Source of the DNA: Amycolatopsis cihanbeyliensis
Lineage (GTDB): Bacteria; Actinomycetota; Actinomycetes; Mycobacteriales; Pseudonocardiaceae
Reading direction: 5' to 3'
NCBI RefSeq assembly: GCF_006715045.1
Contig: NZ_VFML01000001.1
Coordinates: 496,001-560,000, forward strand
Length of the DNA: 64,000 nucleotides
The position numbers were made by a program, and so were the translations under genes. Below, piece after piece: positions 1 to 8,398 of the stretch. Numbering within the stretch: position 1 is the first letter of the stretch; every line of letters begins with the position of its first letter. Below the pieces are notes generated by a model. It was not told the origin of the DNA and ran no database searches. It was given only the letters and a program-made list of their open reading frames with translations.

Positions 1-1
1 C

Positions 2-223
2 CCGGAGACGGTCCAGGCGGTGGCCTTCCGGCAGATCGCCCACGCCGTCGAACTGGCCGGGGCACAGCAGTCCGCACCGCCGCCGATCCCCGCCGAGCAC
101 GAGGACGACTTCGTGTTCGAGGACTTCATCGCCTCGGTCTCGCACGCTCGGGACGTCAACGACAACGGCTCCCGCCGCAAGCTCTACGACCTGATGCCGA
201 AACGACCCCGCCCACCGCGCTGA
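2..223 (+). CDS. C-terminal part of an unidentified protein (5' truncated by window edge)
   Basis: An open frame enters from the left edge and stops at 223. A GTG at 20 exists, but the frame is open through base 2, so the true start is probably outside the window. The visible 70-odd residues are acidic in the middle (EHEDDFVFEDFIASV) and basic, proline-rich at the end (LMPKRPRPPR). I recognise no family. It converges on hisG with about 25 bp between stops. Confidence 0.5.
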   Translation, partial: PETVQAVAFRQIAHAVELAGAQQSAPPPIPAEHEDDFVFEDFIASVSHARDVNDNGSRRKLYDLMPKRPRPPR

Positions 224-247
224 CCGGCTGCCCCTGCCGCGCCGCGG

Positions 248-1093
248 TCACAGCCTGCAGGACCGGATATCGGAGGCCAGCACCGCCTTCGCGCCGAGTT
301 CGGCCAGCTCGTCCATGATCTGGTTGGCCTTCTTCCTCGAGACCATGGCACGGACGGCCACCCAGTCCGCATCGGCCAGCGGGGCGACCGTGGGCGACTC
401 CAGGCCCGGGGTGACCGCGATGGCCTTGTCCAGCAGTTCGCGGGGGCAGTCGTAATCCAGCATCAGGTACTGCTGCGCGAACACCACACCCTGCAGCCGC
501 GCGGTCAGCTGGGCCTTCGGTTTGGTCTGCTCGCCGTCGGTCTGCCGGATCAACACCGCCTCGGACACGCAGATCGGGTCCCCGAAGGCCACCAGATCAT
601 GCTGGCGCAACGTGCGGCCCGAGCCGACGACATCCGCGATCGCGTCCGCCACGCCGAGCTGCACGGAGATCTCCACGGCCCCGTCCAGGCGGATCACCTC
701 GGCCTCCACCCCGCGCCGGGCCAGGTCGTCACGCACCAGCCGAGGGTAGGAGGTGGCCAGCCGCTTGCCTGCCAGAGCGGAAATCGTCCAGTCCCGGCCG
801 ACGGGTGCCGCGTAGCGGAACGTGGAGCCGCCGAACCCGAGTTCCAGCAACTCGGTCACCGGCGCACCGGAGTCCAGCGCGAGATCCCGGCCGGTGATGC
901 CGAGATCGAGCTCACCGGAACCCACATACAGCGGGATGTCCTTGGGGCGCAGGAAGAAGAACTCGACCTCGTGCACGGTGTCGAGCACCGTGAGGTCGCG
1001 CTGCTCATGCCGCTGCCGGTAACCGGCCTCGGCCAGCATCGCCGAGGCGGCCCCGGCGAGCGCCCCCTTGTTCGGTACCGCGACACGCAGCAT
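248..1093 (-). CDS. hisG: ATP phosphoribosyltransferase, long form
   Basis: Catalyses the first step of histidine biosynthesis, joining ATP and PRPP to give phosphoribosyl-ATP in the cytoplasm. The 281-residue length is that of the long, allosterically regulated HisG, with catalytic lobes followed by a C-terminal ACT-like domain. Visible signatures are [13 protein letters not shown] (residues 58-70) and the PRPP-binding loop around residues 150-163 ([14 protein letters not shown]). It lies 8 bp downstream of hisE on the same strand, the usual actinobacterial hisE-hisG pair, so the two are probably cotranscribed. The family is normally feedback-inhibited by histidine through the C-terminal domain; that is family knowledge. 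Start is ATG at 1093. Confidence 0.97.
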   Translation of the reverse strand: MLRVAVPNKGALAGAASAMLAEAGYRQRHEQRDLTVLDTVHEVEFFFLRPKDIPLYVGSGELDLGITGRDLALDSGAPVTELLELGFGGSTFRYAAPVGRDWTISALAGKRLATSYPRLVRDDLARRGVEAEVIRLDGAVEISVQLGVADAIADVVGSGRTLRQHDLVAFGDPICVSEAVLIRQTDGEQTKPKAQLTARLQGVVFAQQYLMLDYDCPRELLDKAIAVTPGLESPTVAPLADADWVAVRAMVSRKKANQIMDELAELGAKAVLASDIRSCRL

Positions 1094-1101
1094 TTCCTAC
1101 C

Positions 1102-1365
1102 TCACAGGTAACGGTAGACGTCCTCGGCCGAGATGCCGCGGCCGAGCATGAGCACCTGCACTCGATACAGCAGCTGGGACATCTCCTCCGCCAGCCGTTC
1201 GTCGGACTCGTACTCGGCGGCGATCCACACCTCACCCGCCTCCTCGAGCACCTTCTTGCCCTGGGCATGCACGCCCGCGTCCAGCGCCGCGACCGTGCCC
1301 GAGCCCTCCGGGCGGCTCCTGGCGCGCTCGGCAAGCTCCGCGTACAGCTCGTCGAAGGTTTTCAC
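1102..1365 (-). CDS. hisE: Phosphoribosyl-ATP pyrophosphatase
   Basis: Hydrolyses phosphoribosyl-ATP to phosphoribosyl-AMP, the second step of histidine biosynthesis. The 87-residue product is the size of stand-alone HisE and has the MazG-like acidic helix pair ([14 protein letters not shown] and EEMSQLLYR) that binds metal. I chose GTG at 1365 because the family starts with a short lead into KTFDELY; an upstream in-frame ATG at 1383 would add six residues. It directly precedes hisG. The divergent carotenoid oxygenase promoter starts about 80 bp upstream. Confidence 0.93.
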   Translation of the reverse strand: MKTFDELYAELAERARSRPEGSGTVAALDAGVHAQGKKVLEEAGEVWIAAEYESDERLAEEMSQLLYRVQVLMLGRGISAEDVYRYL

Positions 1366-1446
1366 GAGCGCTGATCCTTTCATCTGTCCCGGTCAGCCCG
1401 CCGACTGGCCCAGGACGCTAAGCCGCCGGTCACGTCCGGTACACCC

Positions 1447-1475
1447 TTGACAGCCATCCATAACACTGTTACTAA
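1447..1475 (+). promoter_or_regulatory. Promoter of the carotenoid oxygenase gene
   Basis: A perfect TTGACA at 1447-1452 is followed after 17 bp by TACTAA (1470-1475). This is near-consensus for a housekeeping promoter, unusual for this GC-rich genome. The -10 overlaps the palindrome at 1461-1491. Confidence 0.65.
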
Positions 1476-1491
1476 TGACGTAACGGTGTTA
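1461..1491. promoter_or_regulatory. Palindromic operator over the carotenoid oxygenase promoter
   Basis: TAACACTGTTAC (1461-1472) and GTAACGGTGTTA (1480-1491) are inverted repeats with one mismatch and a 7-bp spacer. The element covers the -10 and the likely transcription start, so a dimeric repressor bound here would block transcription. No regulator gene is adjacent; the class of protein is unknown, with TetR-like a guess. Confidence 0.6.
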
Positions 1492-1521
1492 TTATTGCTC
1501 TTCTCGCCCCGGAGGCCGCCG

Positions 1522-2949
1522 ATGACCACCAGCACGCAGTCCACGTTCACCACCGGCCTGCGCACCCTCGACCGGGAACGGGTGGTGGACGCGCTGCCCG
1601 TGTCCGGAGAGCTGCCGCACTGGCTGAACGGCTCCCTCATCCGCAACGGCCCCGCCGCCTTCGACTGGCGCGACGGCTCGTTCCGGCACTGGTTCGACGG
1701 TCAGGCCATGCTGCACCGGTTCGAACTCGACAACGGCCGGGTCGGCTACCGCAACCGGTACGTGGACACCCCGAGCAGCAGGTCGGTCCGGTCGGACGGT
1801 CGGATCGCCTACAGCGAGTTCGCCACCGACCCGTGCCAGTCGTTGTTCAGCCGCTTCTTCACGCAGTTCCGCCGGGTCGCCGTGCCGAACCCGAACGTCA
1901 ACGTGCAGCTCGGCGGCGAGCACGCCGTGGCCCTCACCGAGCTGCCGCTTCCCGTCGAGTTCGACCCGGAGACCCTGGAAACCCTGCGCGTATCCGGCTA
2001 CCAGGACTCGCTGCGCGGCAACGTGACCACGGCACACCCGCATGCCGACCCCACCACCGGGGACCTGGTCAACTACCTGCTGCGGTTCGGCCGGACCAGC
2101 GCGTACCAGGTGTACCGGCAGGCGGGCGGCAACCGCCGCGAGCTGATCGGCACGGTACCCACGGACAGGCCGGGCTACCTGCACAGTTTCGCCGTCACCG
2201 AGCACCACGTGGTGCTGATGATCTTCCCGCTGGTGGTCAACCCGCTGTCCTTCCTGCTGCGCAACCAGCCGTTCATCGCCAACTACCGGTGGCGTCCGGA
2301 GCTGGGCACCCGGATCGTCGTGCTCGACTCGCGCACCGGCGCGATCCGCACCGACACCAGCACCGAGCCGCTGTTCTCGTTCCACCACATCAACGCCTTC
2401 GAGGAAGGTGACACGGTCGTCCTCGACCTCAGCCAGTACCACGACGCCACGATCGTGGACGCGCTGTACCTGGACCGCCTGCGCGCGGGCGAGGGCATCC
2501 CGCCGGCCCGGCCCGTGCGGCACCGGGTCGAACTCGACTCGGGTCGGGTGCGGTCCACCAGGCTGTCCGAGGAACCGCTCGAGCTGCCCACCATCGACTA
2601 CCGGCGGCGCAACGGCCGCCCCTACCGCTACACCTACGGCGTCGGTGCCGACCGTGGTGCGGCCGAGCTCGCCGACTTCTTCAACCAGCTGGTCAAGCTC
2701 GACACGCGCACCGGTCGCACGATCGTGTGGCGCGAGCCGGGCACCTACCCCGGGGAGCCGGTGTTCGTGCCGGCGCCGAACGCGACCGAGGAGGACGAGG
2801 GCGTGGCGCTGTCGGTGGTACTCGACCCGGCCGCGGACCGGTCGTTGTTGGTGGTACTGGACGCTCGCTCGTTCGGCGAACTGGCCAGGGCCGAGGTTCC
2901 GCACCCGATTCCGTTCGGCTTCCACGGCCAGTTCACCCGCGCCAGGTGA
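1522..2949 (+). CDS. Carotenoid oxygenase (RPE65/CCO family)
   Basis: A 475-residue non-haem iron dioxygenase of the family that cleaves carotenoids, apocarotenoids or stilbene-type double bonds. The four iron-ligand histidines fit the family pattern: H172 (in AHPH), H221 (GYLHSF), H288 (FHHINAFE) and H468 (GFHGQF). The segment around residues 240-256 is hydrophobic (PLSFLLRNQPFIANY), as in the membrane-dipping patch of these enzymes. I chose ATG 1522 because a GGAGG lies just upstream and the family consensus begins soon after. The frame is open to 1447, but that segment carries the promoter. No carotenoid synthesis genes are in the window, so the substrate is unknown. Confidence 0.92.
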   Translation: MTTSTQSTFTTGLRTLDRERVVDALPVSGELPHWLNGSLIRNGPAAFDWRDGSFRHWFDGQAMLHRFELDNGRVGYRNRYVDTPSSRSVRSDGRIAYSEFATDPCQSLFSRFFTQFRRVAVPNPNVNVQLGGEHAVALTELPLPVEFDPETLETLRVSGYQDSLRGNVTTAHPHADPTTGDLVNYLLRFGRTSAYQVYRQAGGNRRELIGTVPTDRPGYLHSFAVTEHHVVLMIFPLVVNPLSFLLRNQPFIANYRWRPELGTRIVVLDSRTGAIRTDTSTEPLFSFHHINAFEEGDTVVLDLSQYHDATIVDALYLDRLRAGEGIPPARPVRHRVELDSGRVRSTRLSEEPLELPTIDYRRRNGRPYRYTYGVGADRGAAELADFFNQLVKLDTRTGRTIVWREPGTYPGEPVFVPAPNATEEDEGVALSVVLDPAADRSLLVVLDARSFGELARAEVPHPIPFGFHGQFTRAR

Positions 2950-3000
2950 ACTGGACCACTTCCGGCCCGAGCAGTTGACCTACCGTTCCCGGTGCACTTG

Positions 3001-3038
3001 ACTTCTTTTCCGAACCGCACACCGGAACGGAAAGAAGT
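3001..3038 (+). promoter_or_regulatory. Stem-loop covering the ribosome binding site of the methyltransferase gene
   Basis: ACTTCTTTTCCG (3001-3012) pairs with CGGAAAGAAGT (3028-3038) apart from one bulged base. The right arm contains the only purine-rich Shine-Dalgarno candidate before ATG 3042, so the fold would hide it. Confidence 0.45.
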
Positions 3039-3041
3039 GGT

Positions 3042-3848
3042 ATGCACAGCGACCAGTTGCCAACCGGAAACGACGGCGTGGCCTCGTCCCGCCGACGCGA
3101 ACTGGAGATCGAGCTACCCCGGCGGTCCGAGCACATCGACCAGGACGCCGAGTACTGCTCGGTTTTCCTGGACGGGAACTGGCGCAAGATCCGCTTTCAC
3201 GACTACGCGGAGATCTACCGCATTCCGGGACTCTACGAGCAGTTGTTCCACGATATTCTGGACTGCCGATCCCCCGATGTCGTCGGCAAGCTGTTGAAGG
3301 AGGAACTGCAACGGCAGAACGTGGACGCGGCCTCGTTGCGCGTGCTCGACCTCGGTGCGGGCAACGGCCTGGTCGGGGAACAGCTACGCAACATCGGCGC
3401 CGGTCACCTGGTCGGCGTGGACATCATTCCCGAGGCGGCCGAGGCCGCGCGGCGCGACCGTCCGCGGGTGTATGACGCCTACCACATCGCCGATGTGGTG
3501 ACCCCGCCTGCGGAGGTGGACGGCGCGCTGCGCTCGGCCGAGCTCAACACCCTGTGCTGCGTCGCCGCGCTCGGTTACGCCGACATCCCTCCCGCCGCTT
3601 TCCGCGCCGCCTTCAACCGGATCAGCGAGGGCGGCTGGATCGCGTTCACCATCAAGGACCGGTTCCTCTCGGCGGAGGACACCTCGGGGTTCGCCCGCCT
3701 GGTCCGGGCCTGCGAGGAGCACGGCCTGCTGCAGCCGAGGTCCACCGAACGCTACCGGCACCGGGTCGACGTGCGCGGCGAGCCGCTGCACTACGTGGCG
3801 ATCGTGGGCACCAAGCACGCCGACATCCCGGTCGATCTCCTGCCCTGA
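3042..3848 (+). CDS. Class I SAM-dependent methyltransferase
   Basis: A 268-residue soluble protein with a Rossmann-type SAM-binding core. Motif I is VLDLGAGNGLVGEQL at residues 101-115, the acidic end of strand 2 is in HLVGVDII, and a post-II motif lies in the ELNTLCCVAALGY segment. The N-terminal 90 residues are probably a substrate lid. This kind of enzyme is often labelled generic methyltransferase-domain protein; the sequence does not reveal the substrate. Start ATG 3042 is preceded by AAAGAAG inside a stem-loop. The gene runs with the carotenoid oxygenase (93 bp gap), which allows but does not prove a shared role. It converges on the HAD gene with 8 bp between stops. Confidence 0.88.
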   Translation: MHSDQLPTGNDGVASSRRRELEIELPRRSEHIDQDAEYCSVFLDGNWRKIRFHDYAEIYRIPGLYEQLFHDILDCRSPDVVGKLLKEELQRQNVDAASLRVLDLGAGNGLVGEQLRNIGAGHLVGVDIIPEAAEAARRDRPRVYDAYHIADVVTPPAEVDGALRSAELNTLCCVAALGYADIPPAAFRAAFNRISEGGWIAFTIKDRFLSAEDTSGFARLVRACEEHGLLQPRSTERYRHRVDVRGEPLHYVAIVGTKHADIPVDLLP

Positions 3849-3856
3849 CGGCCGGC

Positions 3857-4558
3857 TCAGCCCGCCTCGGGCAGGCAAGCGGCCAACGTGCCGACGTCCA
3901 CACCCACCAGCGAGCCGCGAAAGACCCGCCGCTCACCGGGCTCCACCGCCACGTCGTTCGGCACCACCAGCACGGCGCACCCCGCGGCCACCGCCGACTC
4001 CGCGCCGGGTGGCGAGTCCTCGACGGCGACGCAGCGGGTCGGGTCCACGCCGAGCCGCCGCGCGGCGAGCAGGTAGGGCGCCGGGTGCGGCTTGTTCTGC
4101 CCGCCCACCTCGTCACCGCAGACGGTGGTGTCGAAGAACTCTCGCCCGATCGTGTTCAACGCGAGCTCGGTCAGTGCCCGCTCGGTGGAGGTGACCAGCG
4201 CGGCCGGGATCCCCGCCGCGCGCATGGCGACCAGCGCGTCCCGGGCACCGGGACGCCACGGCAGCTCGTCGGCGAACAGGGTGGCCGTGCGTCGCCGGAT
4301 CCCCTCCCCCAGCTCGGCGATCGCGCTCGGGGTGCGCTCCCGCCCCGCCAGCTCGAGGAGATACCGCGCGGTACTGTCCATGTTGGACCCGACGAGGCTC
4401 GCTCGCTGCTCGTCGGTGAGGGTGCCGCCGAGCCGCTCGACGGTCTCGTACAGCGCCACGTCCCACAGCTTCTCCGAATCCACCAGCGTGCCGTCCATGT
4501 CCCACAGCACGGCGGCCGGCACGGTGGCTTCGCCGTCCACAGCGGACGGTTCGGTCAC
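3857..4558 (-). CDS. HAD-superfamily hydrolase, beta-phosphoglucomutase-like
   Basis: A 233-residue HAD phosphatase. Motif I is LWDMDGTLVDSE (nucleophile D20, acid/base D22), motif II is in ALVTSTE, the motif III lysine is in QNKPHPAPY and motif IV is VEDSPPGAES. The helical cap follows motif I, which is subclass IA as in beta-phosphoglucomutase and phosphatase GS1-like proteins. Typical substrates are small sugar or nucleotide phosphates; none can be assigned here. It is transcribed alone, back to back with the PAC2 gene across a 180-bp gap. Confidence 0.9.
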   Translation of the reverse strand: MTEPSAVDGEATVPAAVLWDMDGTLVDSEKLWDVALYETVERLGGTLTDEQRASLVGSNMDSTARYLLELAGRERTPSAIAELGEGIRRRTATLFADELPWRPGARDALVAMRAAGIPAALVTSTERALTELALNTIGREFFDTTVCGDEVGGQNKPHPAPYLLAARRLGVDPTRCVAVEDSPPGAESAVAAGCAVLVVPNDVAVEPGERRVFRGSLVGVDVGTLAACLPEAG

Positions 4559-4610
4559 GATTGCTCTCCCAAGGTCGTCGGTTCAGGCCGCGCATGGCCG
4601 CATACTGAGC

Positions 4611-4637
4611 GTGTCCGGCCCCCGCCGGCCCGGACAC
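4611..4637. other. Short inverted repeat between the HAD and PAC2 genes
   Basis: GTGTCCGG (4611-4618) and CCGGACAC (4630-4637) form a perfect 8-bp inverted repeat in the divergent intergenic region. No nearby stop needs a terminator, so an operator is possible; nothing more can be said. Confidence 0.3.
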
Positions 4638-4692
4638 GCCCCGGGTGAGCAGGGCCGCGAGCAGCGGGTAGGGGGCAGTCCGGCACGCCTAC

Positions 4693-4734
4693 CAGCCTAC
4701 GGGTCTCCGGCGGGTTCGCCGGGGTCGTAGGCTG
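4693..4734 (+). promoter_or_regulatory. Nested palindrome and probable leaderless promoter of the PAC2 gene
   Basis: CAGCCTAC (4693-4700) pairs with GTAGGCTG (4727-4734), and inside it CCGGCG (4707-4712) pairs with CGCCGG (4717-4722). The right arm contains TAGGCT (4728-4733), which lies six bases before the GTG start. That is the TANNNT spacing of actinobacterial leaderless genes, and no Shine-Dalgarno is present. Confidence 0.4.
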
Positions 4735-4739
4735 ACGTT

Positions 4740-5663
4740 GTGAGCAAGTCCCCCGACGAATCAGCAGACGACCAAGCCCAGGACACCGCCGGGCGGCCGG
4801 CGCGAGCAGCAGGCCCCGCCGGGTCCCAACCCGTCATGGTGGTGGCCTTCGAGGGGTGGAACGACGCGGGCGACGCCGCCAGCACGGCTCTCGAGCATCT
4901 CCAGCTCAACTGGGACGCCGATCCGCTGGCCGAGCTCGATCCCGACGAGTACTACGACTTCCAGGTGAGCAGGCCCACCGTCCGCATGGTGGACGGGGTC
5001 ACCCGCCGGGTGGAGTGGCCGACCACCCGGCTCGCCGTATGCCGGCCGGAGGGCGTCGACCGGGACATCGTGCTCGTGCAGGGCCCCGAGCCGAACATGC
5101 GCTGGCGCGCCTTCTGCGCCGAGCTGGTCGAGCACATCGAGCGGCTCCAGGTGTCCACCGTCGTCACCCTCGGCGCCTTGCTGGCCGACACGGCGCACAC
5201 CCGTCCGGTGCCGGTGACCGGGACGGCCTACGACGCCGAAGCGGCGAACCGCTTCGGCCTGGAACGTAACCGCTACCAGGGACCCACCGGGATCGTCGGT
5301 GTGCTGCAGGACATCTGCGTGAACGCCGGGATCCCGGCCGTCTCGGTGTGGGCGGCCGTCCCGCACTACGTCTCGCACCCGCCCTCCCCGAAGGCCACCC
5401 TCGCCCTGCTGCACAAGCTGGAGGACGTGCTCGACGTGGAGATCCCGCTCGGCGCGCTGCCCGAACAGGCCGAGGAGTGGCAGCGGACGGTCAGCGAGAT
5501 GGCCGAGGAGGACGAGGAGATCAGCGAGTACGTGCGTACCCTCGAGGAACGCGGGGACGCGGCGATCACCCTCGACGAGACCAGCGGCGACAAGATCGCC
5601 GCCGAGTTCGAGCGCTACCTGCGGCGACGTAGGCCGGACGGGCCGGGACCGACCGGCCGCTGA
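4740..5663 (+). CDS. PAC2 family protein
   Basis: A 307-residue actinobacterial PAC2-domain protein, related to proteasome assembly chaperone 2. The domain begins around residue 37 (VVAFEGWNDAGDAAST) and carries the family's central block (TVVTLGALLADTAHTRPVPVTGTAYD) and PTGIVGVLQD. The C-terminal 70 residues are acidic and likely helical (MAEEDEEISEYVRTLEER). Many actinobacterial genomes keep a PAC2 gene near the his or cobalamin region; its bacterial function is not established. GTG 4740 is the likely start, apparently on a leaderless transcript. Confidence 0.88.
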   Translation: MSKSPDESADDQAQDTAGRPARAAGPAGSQPVMVVAFEGWNDAGDAASTALEHLQLNWDADPLAELDPDEYYDFQVSRPTVRMVDGVTRRVEWPTTRLAVCRPEGVDRDIVLVQGPEPNMRWRAFCAELVEHIERLQVSTVVTLGALLADTAHTRPVPVTGTAYDAEAANRFGLERNRYQGPTGIVGVLQDICVNAGIPAVSVWAAVPHYVSHPPSPKATLALLHKLEDVLDVEIPLGALPEQAEEWQRTVSEMAEEDEEISEYVRTLEERGDAAITLDETSGDKIAAEFERYLRRRRPDGPGPTGR

Positions 5664-5734
5664 ACGCCGGCGGCGGCTCGGGCGAGACGCGCGCGCCGCG
5701 TCGCGGACGCCCACCCGTTGCGGTGCGCCCGGGG

Positions 5735-6568
5735 CTACAGGAGCCGGCGTAACGGGACCGCGCCGCGGGTGCGTCGACGCCACTCCCGGGGGTAACCGAG
5801 GGAGACCTCCTCGAACCGCACCCCGTCCTGATGGGTGGTGCGCGGAATGTGCAGGTGGCCGTAGACGGCGATCTCGGCACGGTAACGCAGGTGCCAGTCG
5901 GCGGTCTCCTCGGTGCCACACCACATGGCGAACTCGGGCCAGTACAGCGGCGCCGTCGGGTGCCGGTGCAGCGGCCAGTGCGACACCAGGATCGTGCGGT
6001 GATCGGCGGGGACCGCGGAGAGGCGCTCGCCGCTGATCTTCAGCCTGCGCGCGCACCATTCCGACCGGCTGGGATAGGGATCGGGGTGCAGGAAGAACTC
6101 GTCGGTGCAGACCACACCGGCGTCCTTCGCCTGCTCCAGCGCCTCGGCCACGGGCAGGCCCTCGGCCTGGGGCGTGCGCCAGGTGTAGTCGTAGAGCAGG
6201 AACAGCGGGGCGATGGTCAGCGGGTGCCCGGCGTGCTCCCATACCGCGTACTCGTCCTCCGGGGTGAGCACGTCAACGGTGCGGCAGCGGCGCACGATCT
6301 CCTCGTACCTGGCCTGCCCCCGCGCCTGCACCGGGTCGTCCTTCGTCGTCCACAGCTCGTGGTTGCCGGGAACCCAGACGACCTTCGCGAACCGCTCGCG
6401 CAGCATCGCGAGCGTGTCGATGATCGCGGGCACCCGTTCCGCGACGTCACCGGCGACGATCAGCCAGTCCTCGGGTGTCTCCGGTCGGATCGTGTCGACG
6501 ACGGGCGCGTTCCCATCGTGGGTGACGTGCAGGTCACTGGTGGCGAACAGGTGTGGCACGCCGACCAC
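5735..6568 (-). CDS. Calcineurin-like metallophosphoesterase
   Basis: A 277-residue dinuclear metal phosphoesterase. The metal-ligand motifs appear in order: DLHVTH (D-x-H), VAGDVAERV (GD), VPGNHELW (GNHE), SHWPLHRH and YGHLH near residues 240-250. The family includes cyclic-nucleotide and other phosphodiesterases; the substrate is not visible. The start is GTG 6568 (or GTG 6559), which overlaps the end of the upstream MFS gene by 35 (or 26) bp. That implies cotranscription and probable translational coupling with the ArsR-MFS pair. Confidence 0.88.
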   Translation of the reverse strand: MVGVPHLFATSDLHVTHDGNAPVVDTIRPETPEDWLIVAGDVAERVPAIIDTLAMLRERFAKVVWVPGNHELWTTKDDPVQARGQARYEEIVRRCRTVDVLTPEDEYAVWEHAGHPLTIAPLFLLYDYTWRTPQAEGLPVAEALEQAKDAGVVCTDEFFLHPDPYPSRSEWCARRLKISGERLSAVPADHRTILVSHWPLHRHPTAPLYWPEFAMWCGTEETADWHLRYRAEIAVYGHLHIPRTTHQDGVRFEEVSLGYPREWRRRTRGAVPLRRLL

Positions 6569-7799
6569 CGTAGCTGCCGTCCCGCCGATCTCGCCCCCCG
6601 TTTCGCCACACCACTAACCACAGCACCAGTAGGCCGGCCACGATCTGCAGACAAGCCTGCACGTCAAGCAACCCGGTGAGCGGCAACCGACCAGCGAGGG
6701 CACCGGCCGCCCACATGCCCACCGCGGTGCACCCGGCCATCCCGGCGAACGCCGCACTCAGTACCCGGCCGGTCAGCGTGGACGGCACGGCGGTCTGCAC
6801 CACCGCCAGCAGCCCGGAAGTGGCAGCCACGGCGGGCGCACCGGCGACCGCGAACAGCCCCAAGTACAGCCCGAAGGCCGTGGTGAGCGCCGGGCCGTTC
6901 CAGATCAGCAGGGACATCAGCCCCAGTGCCAGTGTCGCCCAGCCGAGCAGGGCCGCAGGGGCCACCCTGCGAACCAGGGTGGCGACCGCGATGCCGGCGA
7001 CCAGGCCGCCCACGGCCTGCACACCGCGCAGCACACCGACCTCCGCCGGTCCCCCACTGAGCGAGTGAAGCACGAACAGGACGAACAACACCAGGAACAT
7101 CCCCTGCGCCAGCGACATCAGCGCCAGCGCCACGCCGGTAAGCCGCAGCACTCGCGCACGCCGGATCATGCCGACCCCGGCCAGCCAATCCCGCAGCATC
7201 GACCGGCGTCCGGACGGCTCGGGCCGGGCGGTCCCGGCAGTGAACCGGGGAATGAGCAATAGCCCGGCGACCAGCAACGCGGCGAGGTAGCCGCCAACCA
7301 GCCAGCCCATGCCGCCGAACCCGAGCAACAGCCCGCCGCCGGACGCGCCCGCCAACCGGGCCACACTCCCGTTGAACCCCATCAGCCCGTTGGCCGCGGT
7401 GACCAGCCGGGCATCCACCAGTTCCGGAATCAGCGCGCCGCGCACCGGCTCGAACGCGGCGGCCAACCCGGCCTGCGCGGCCATGACCAGGTACACCACC
7501 GTGAGGTCGGCACCGCCGACGGCAAGCGGGACCGCGGCCAGCCCCTGGCCTGCGCAGACCACGCGGAGCAGCACCTGCCGGTCCCAGCGGTCGGCCAGCA
7601 CTCCCGCCAGTGGGCTCAGCACGACCGCGGGCAGCAGTCCCAGCACCATGATGGCAGCCGTAGAGGTCGCCGATCCGGTCAGCTGGTACGCCAGAACCGG
7701 CAAGGCGGCCTGCAGCATCCACTCCGCCAGCTCCGAGCACAACGACGCCAGCCACAGCCGGGCGAACCCGGGCTCGCGCAGTACCTCGGGGCCCCTCAC
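6534..7799 (-). CDS. MFS transporter (drug-efflux-like)
   Basis: A 421-residue protein with about 12 hydrophobic segments and an MFS signature after helix 2 (LSPLAGVLADRWDRQVLL, roughly residues 52-69). The GFNGSVARLAGASGGGLLLGFGG segment is typical of MFS efflux proteins of the enterobactin-exporter / macrolide-efflux type. GTG 7799 overlaps the stop of the ArsR gene (GTGA), so the two form one coupled operon, and the 3' end overlaps the phosphoesterase start. Regulation by the upstream ArsR is likely. The substrate is unknown. Confidence 0.9.
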   Translation of the reverse strand: MRGPEVLREPGFARLWLASLCSELAEWMLQAALPVLAYQLTGSATSTAAIMVLGLLPAVVLSPLAGVLADRWDRQVLLRVVCAGQGLAAVPLAVGGADLTVVYLVMAAQAGLAAAFEPVRGALIPELVDARLVTAANGLMGFNGSVARLAGASGGGLLLGFGGMGWLVGGYLAALLVAGLLLIPRFTAGTARPEPSGRRSMLRDWLAGVGMIRRARVLRLTGVALALMSLAQGMFLVLFVLFVLHSLSGGPAEVGVLRGVQAVGGLVAGIAVATLVRRVAPAALLGWATLALGLMSLLIWNGPALTTAFGLYLGLFAVAGAPAVAATSGLLAVVQTAVPSTLTGRVLSAAFAGMAGCTAVGMWAAGALAGRLPLTGLLDVQACLQIVAGLLVLWLVVWRNGGRDRRDGSYGGRRATPVRHQ

Positions 7800-8383
7800 G
7801 AGCTCGGTCTCCCGTCCGCCTCGATCCGCGGAAAGGCGCGCAGACCCGCGTGCACCGGCCGCGCGTCGGCGGGGGCGTCGGTGCGGATGGTGCTGACATA
7901 GGGACGGATCAGCGCGTCCACCGCCGCCACCAGCGCGTCGAGCTCGGCCGGGGTGACGCGCAGCGTGTAGGTGTTGAACGCGCTGGCACGCTGCCACTCC
8001 GGGTCGAGTTCCCGCGCGGTGTCCAGGAACCGCGTGGTCAGCTCCTGTTCCTCCCTCGCCGCCGTACTCGCAACGGCGAGCTGGGCGACCCGCACCGCCG
8101 GATCGTCGTCGAAGGCTCCGATGTCCAGCCCGACCTGGCCTACCCGCCACGGCCGCTGCCTGCCGTCGGCCCCCTCGGAAGGCTCCACCAGGCCGTACTG
8201 CGCCAGCTGTCGCAGATGCCAGCTGCAGTTGGACGCGGTCGAGTCGACGGCCCGGGCACACTCGCTCGCCGTGCGCGGCCCCACCGCGCTCAGGTAGCTG
8301 AGCAGCGAGGCACGCAGCGGATGCGCCAGCGCCCGCATCAGCTCCGCGTCCCTGGTTCGCCGGCGCGGTGGCAGGTTGGTCAT
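7796..8383 (-). CDS. ArsR-type winged-helix transcriptional regulator
   Basis: A 195-residue protein with an ArsR/HTH_20-type winged helix at residues 12-80 (LAHPLRASLLSYLSAVGPRTASECA, then SNCSWHLRQLAQYGLVEPSE). A C-terminal half of about 110 residues is probably an effector or dimerisation domain. There is no cysteine cluster of the metal-sensing ArsR type, so a small organic ligand is more likely. It is the first gene of an operon with the MFS pump. A 32-bp nested palindrome just upstream is the obvious autoregulatory operator. Confidence 0.88.
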   Translation of the reverse strand: MTNLPPRRRTRDAELMRALAHPLRASLLSYLSAVGPRTASECARAVDSTASNCSWHLRQLAQYGLVEPSEGADGRQRPWRVGQVGLDIGAFDDDPAVRVAQLAVASTAAREEQELTTRFLDTARELDPEWQRASAFNTYTLRVTPAELDALVAAVDALIRPYVSTIRTDAPADARPVHAGLRAFPRIEADGRPSS

Positions 8384-8398
8384 GTCAGCCCCCCATAC

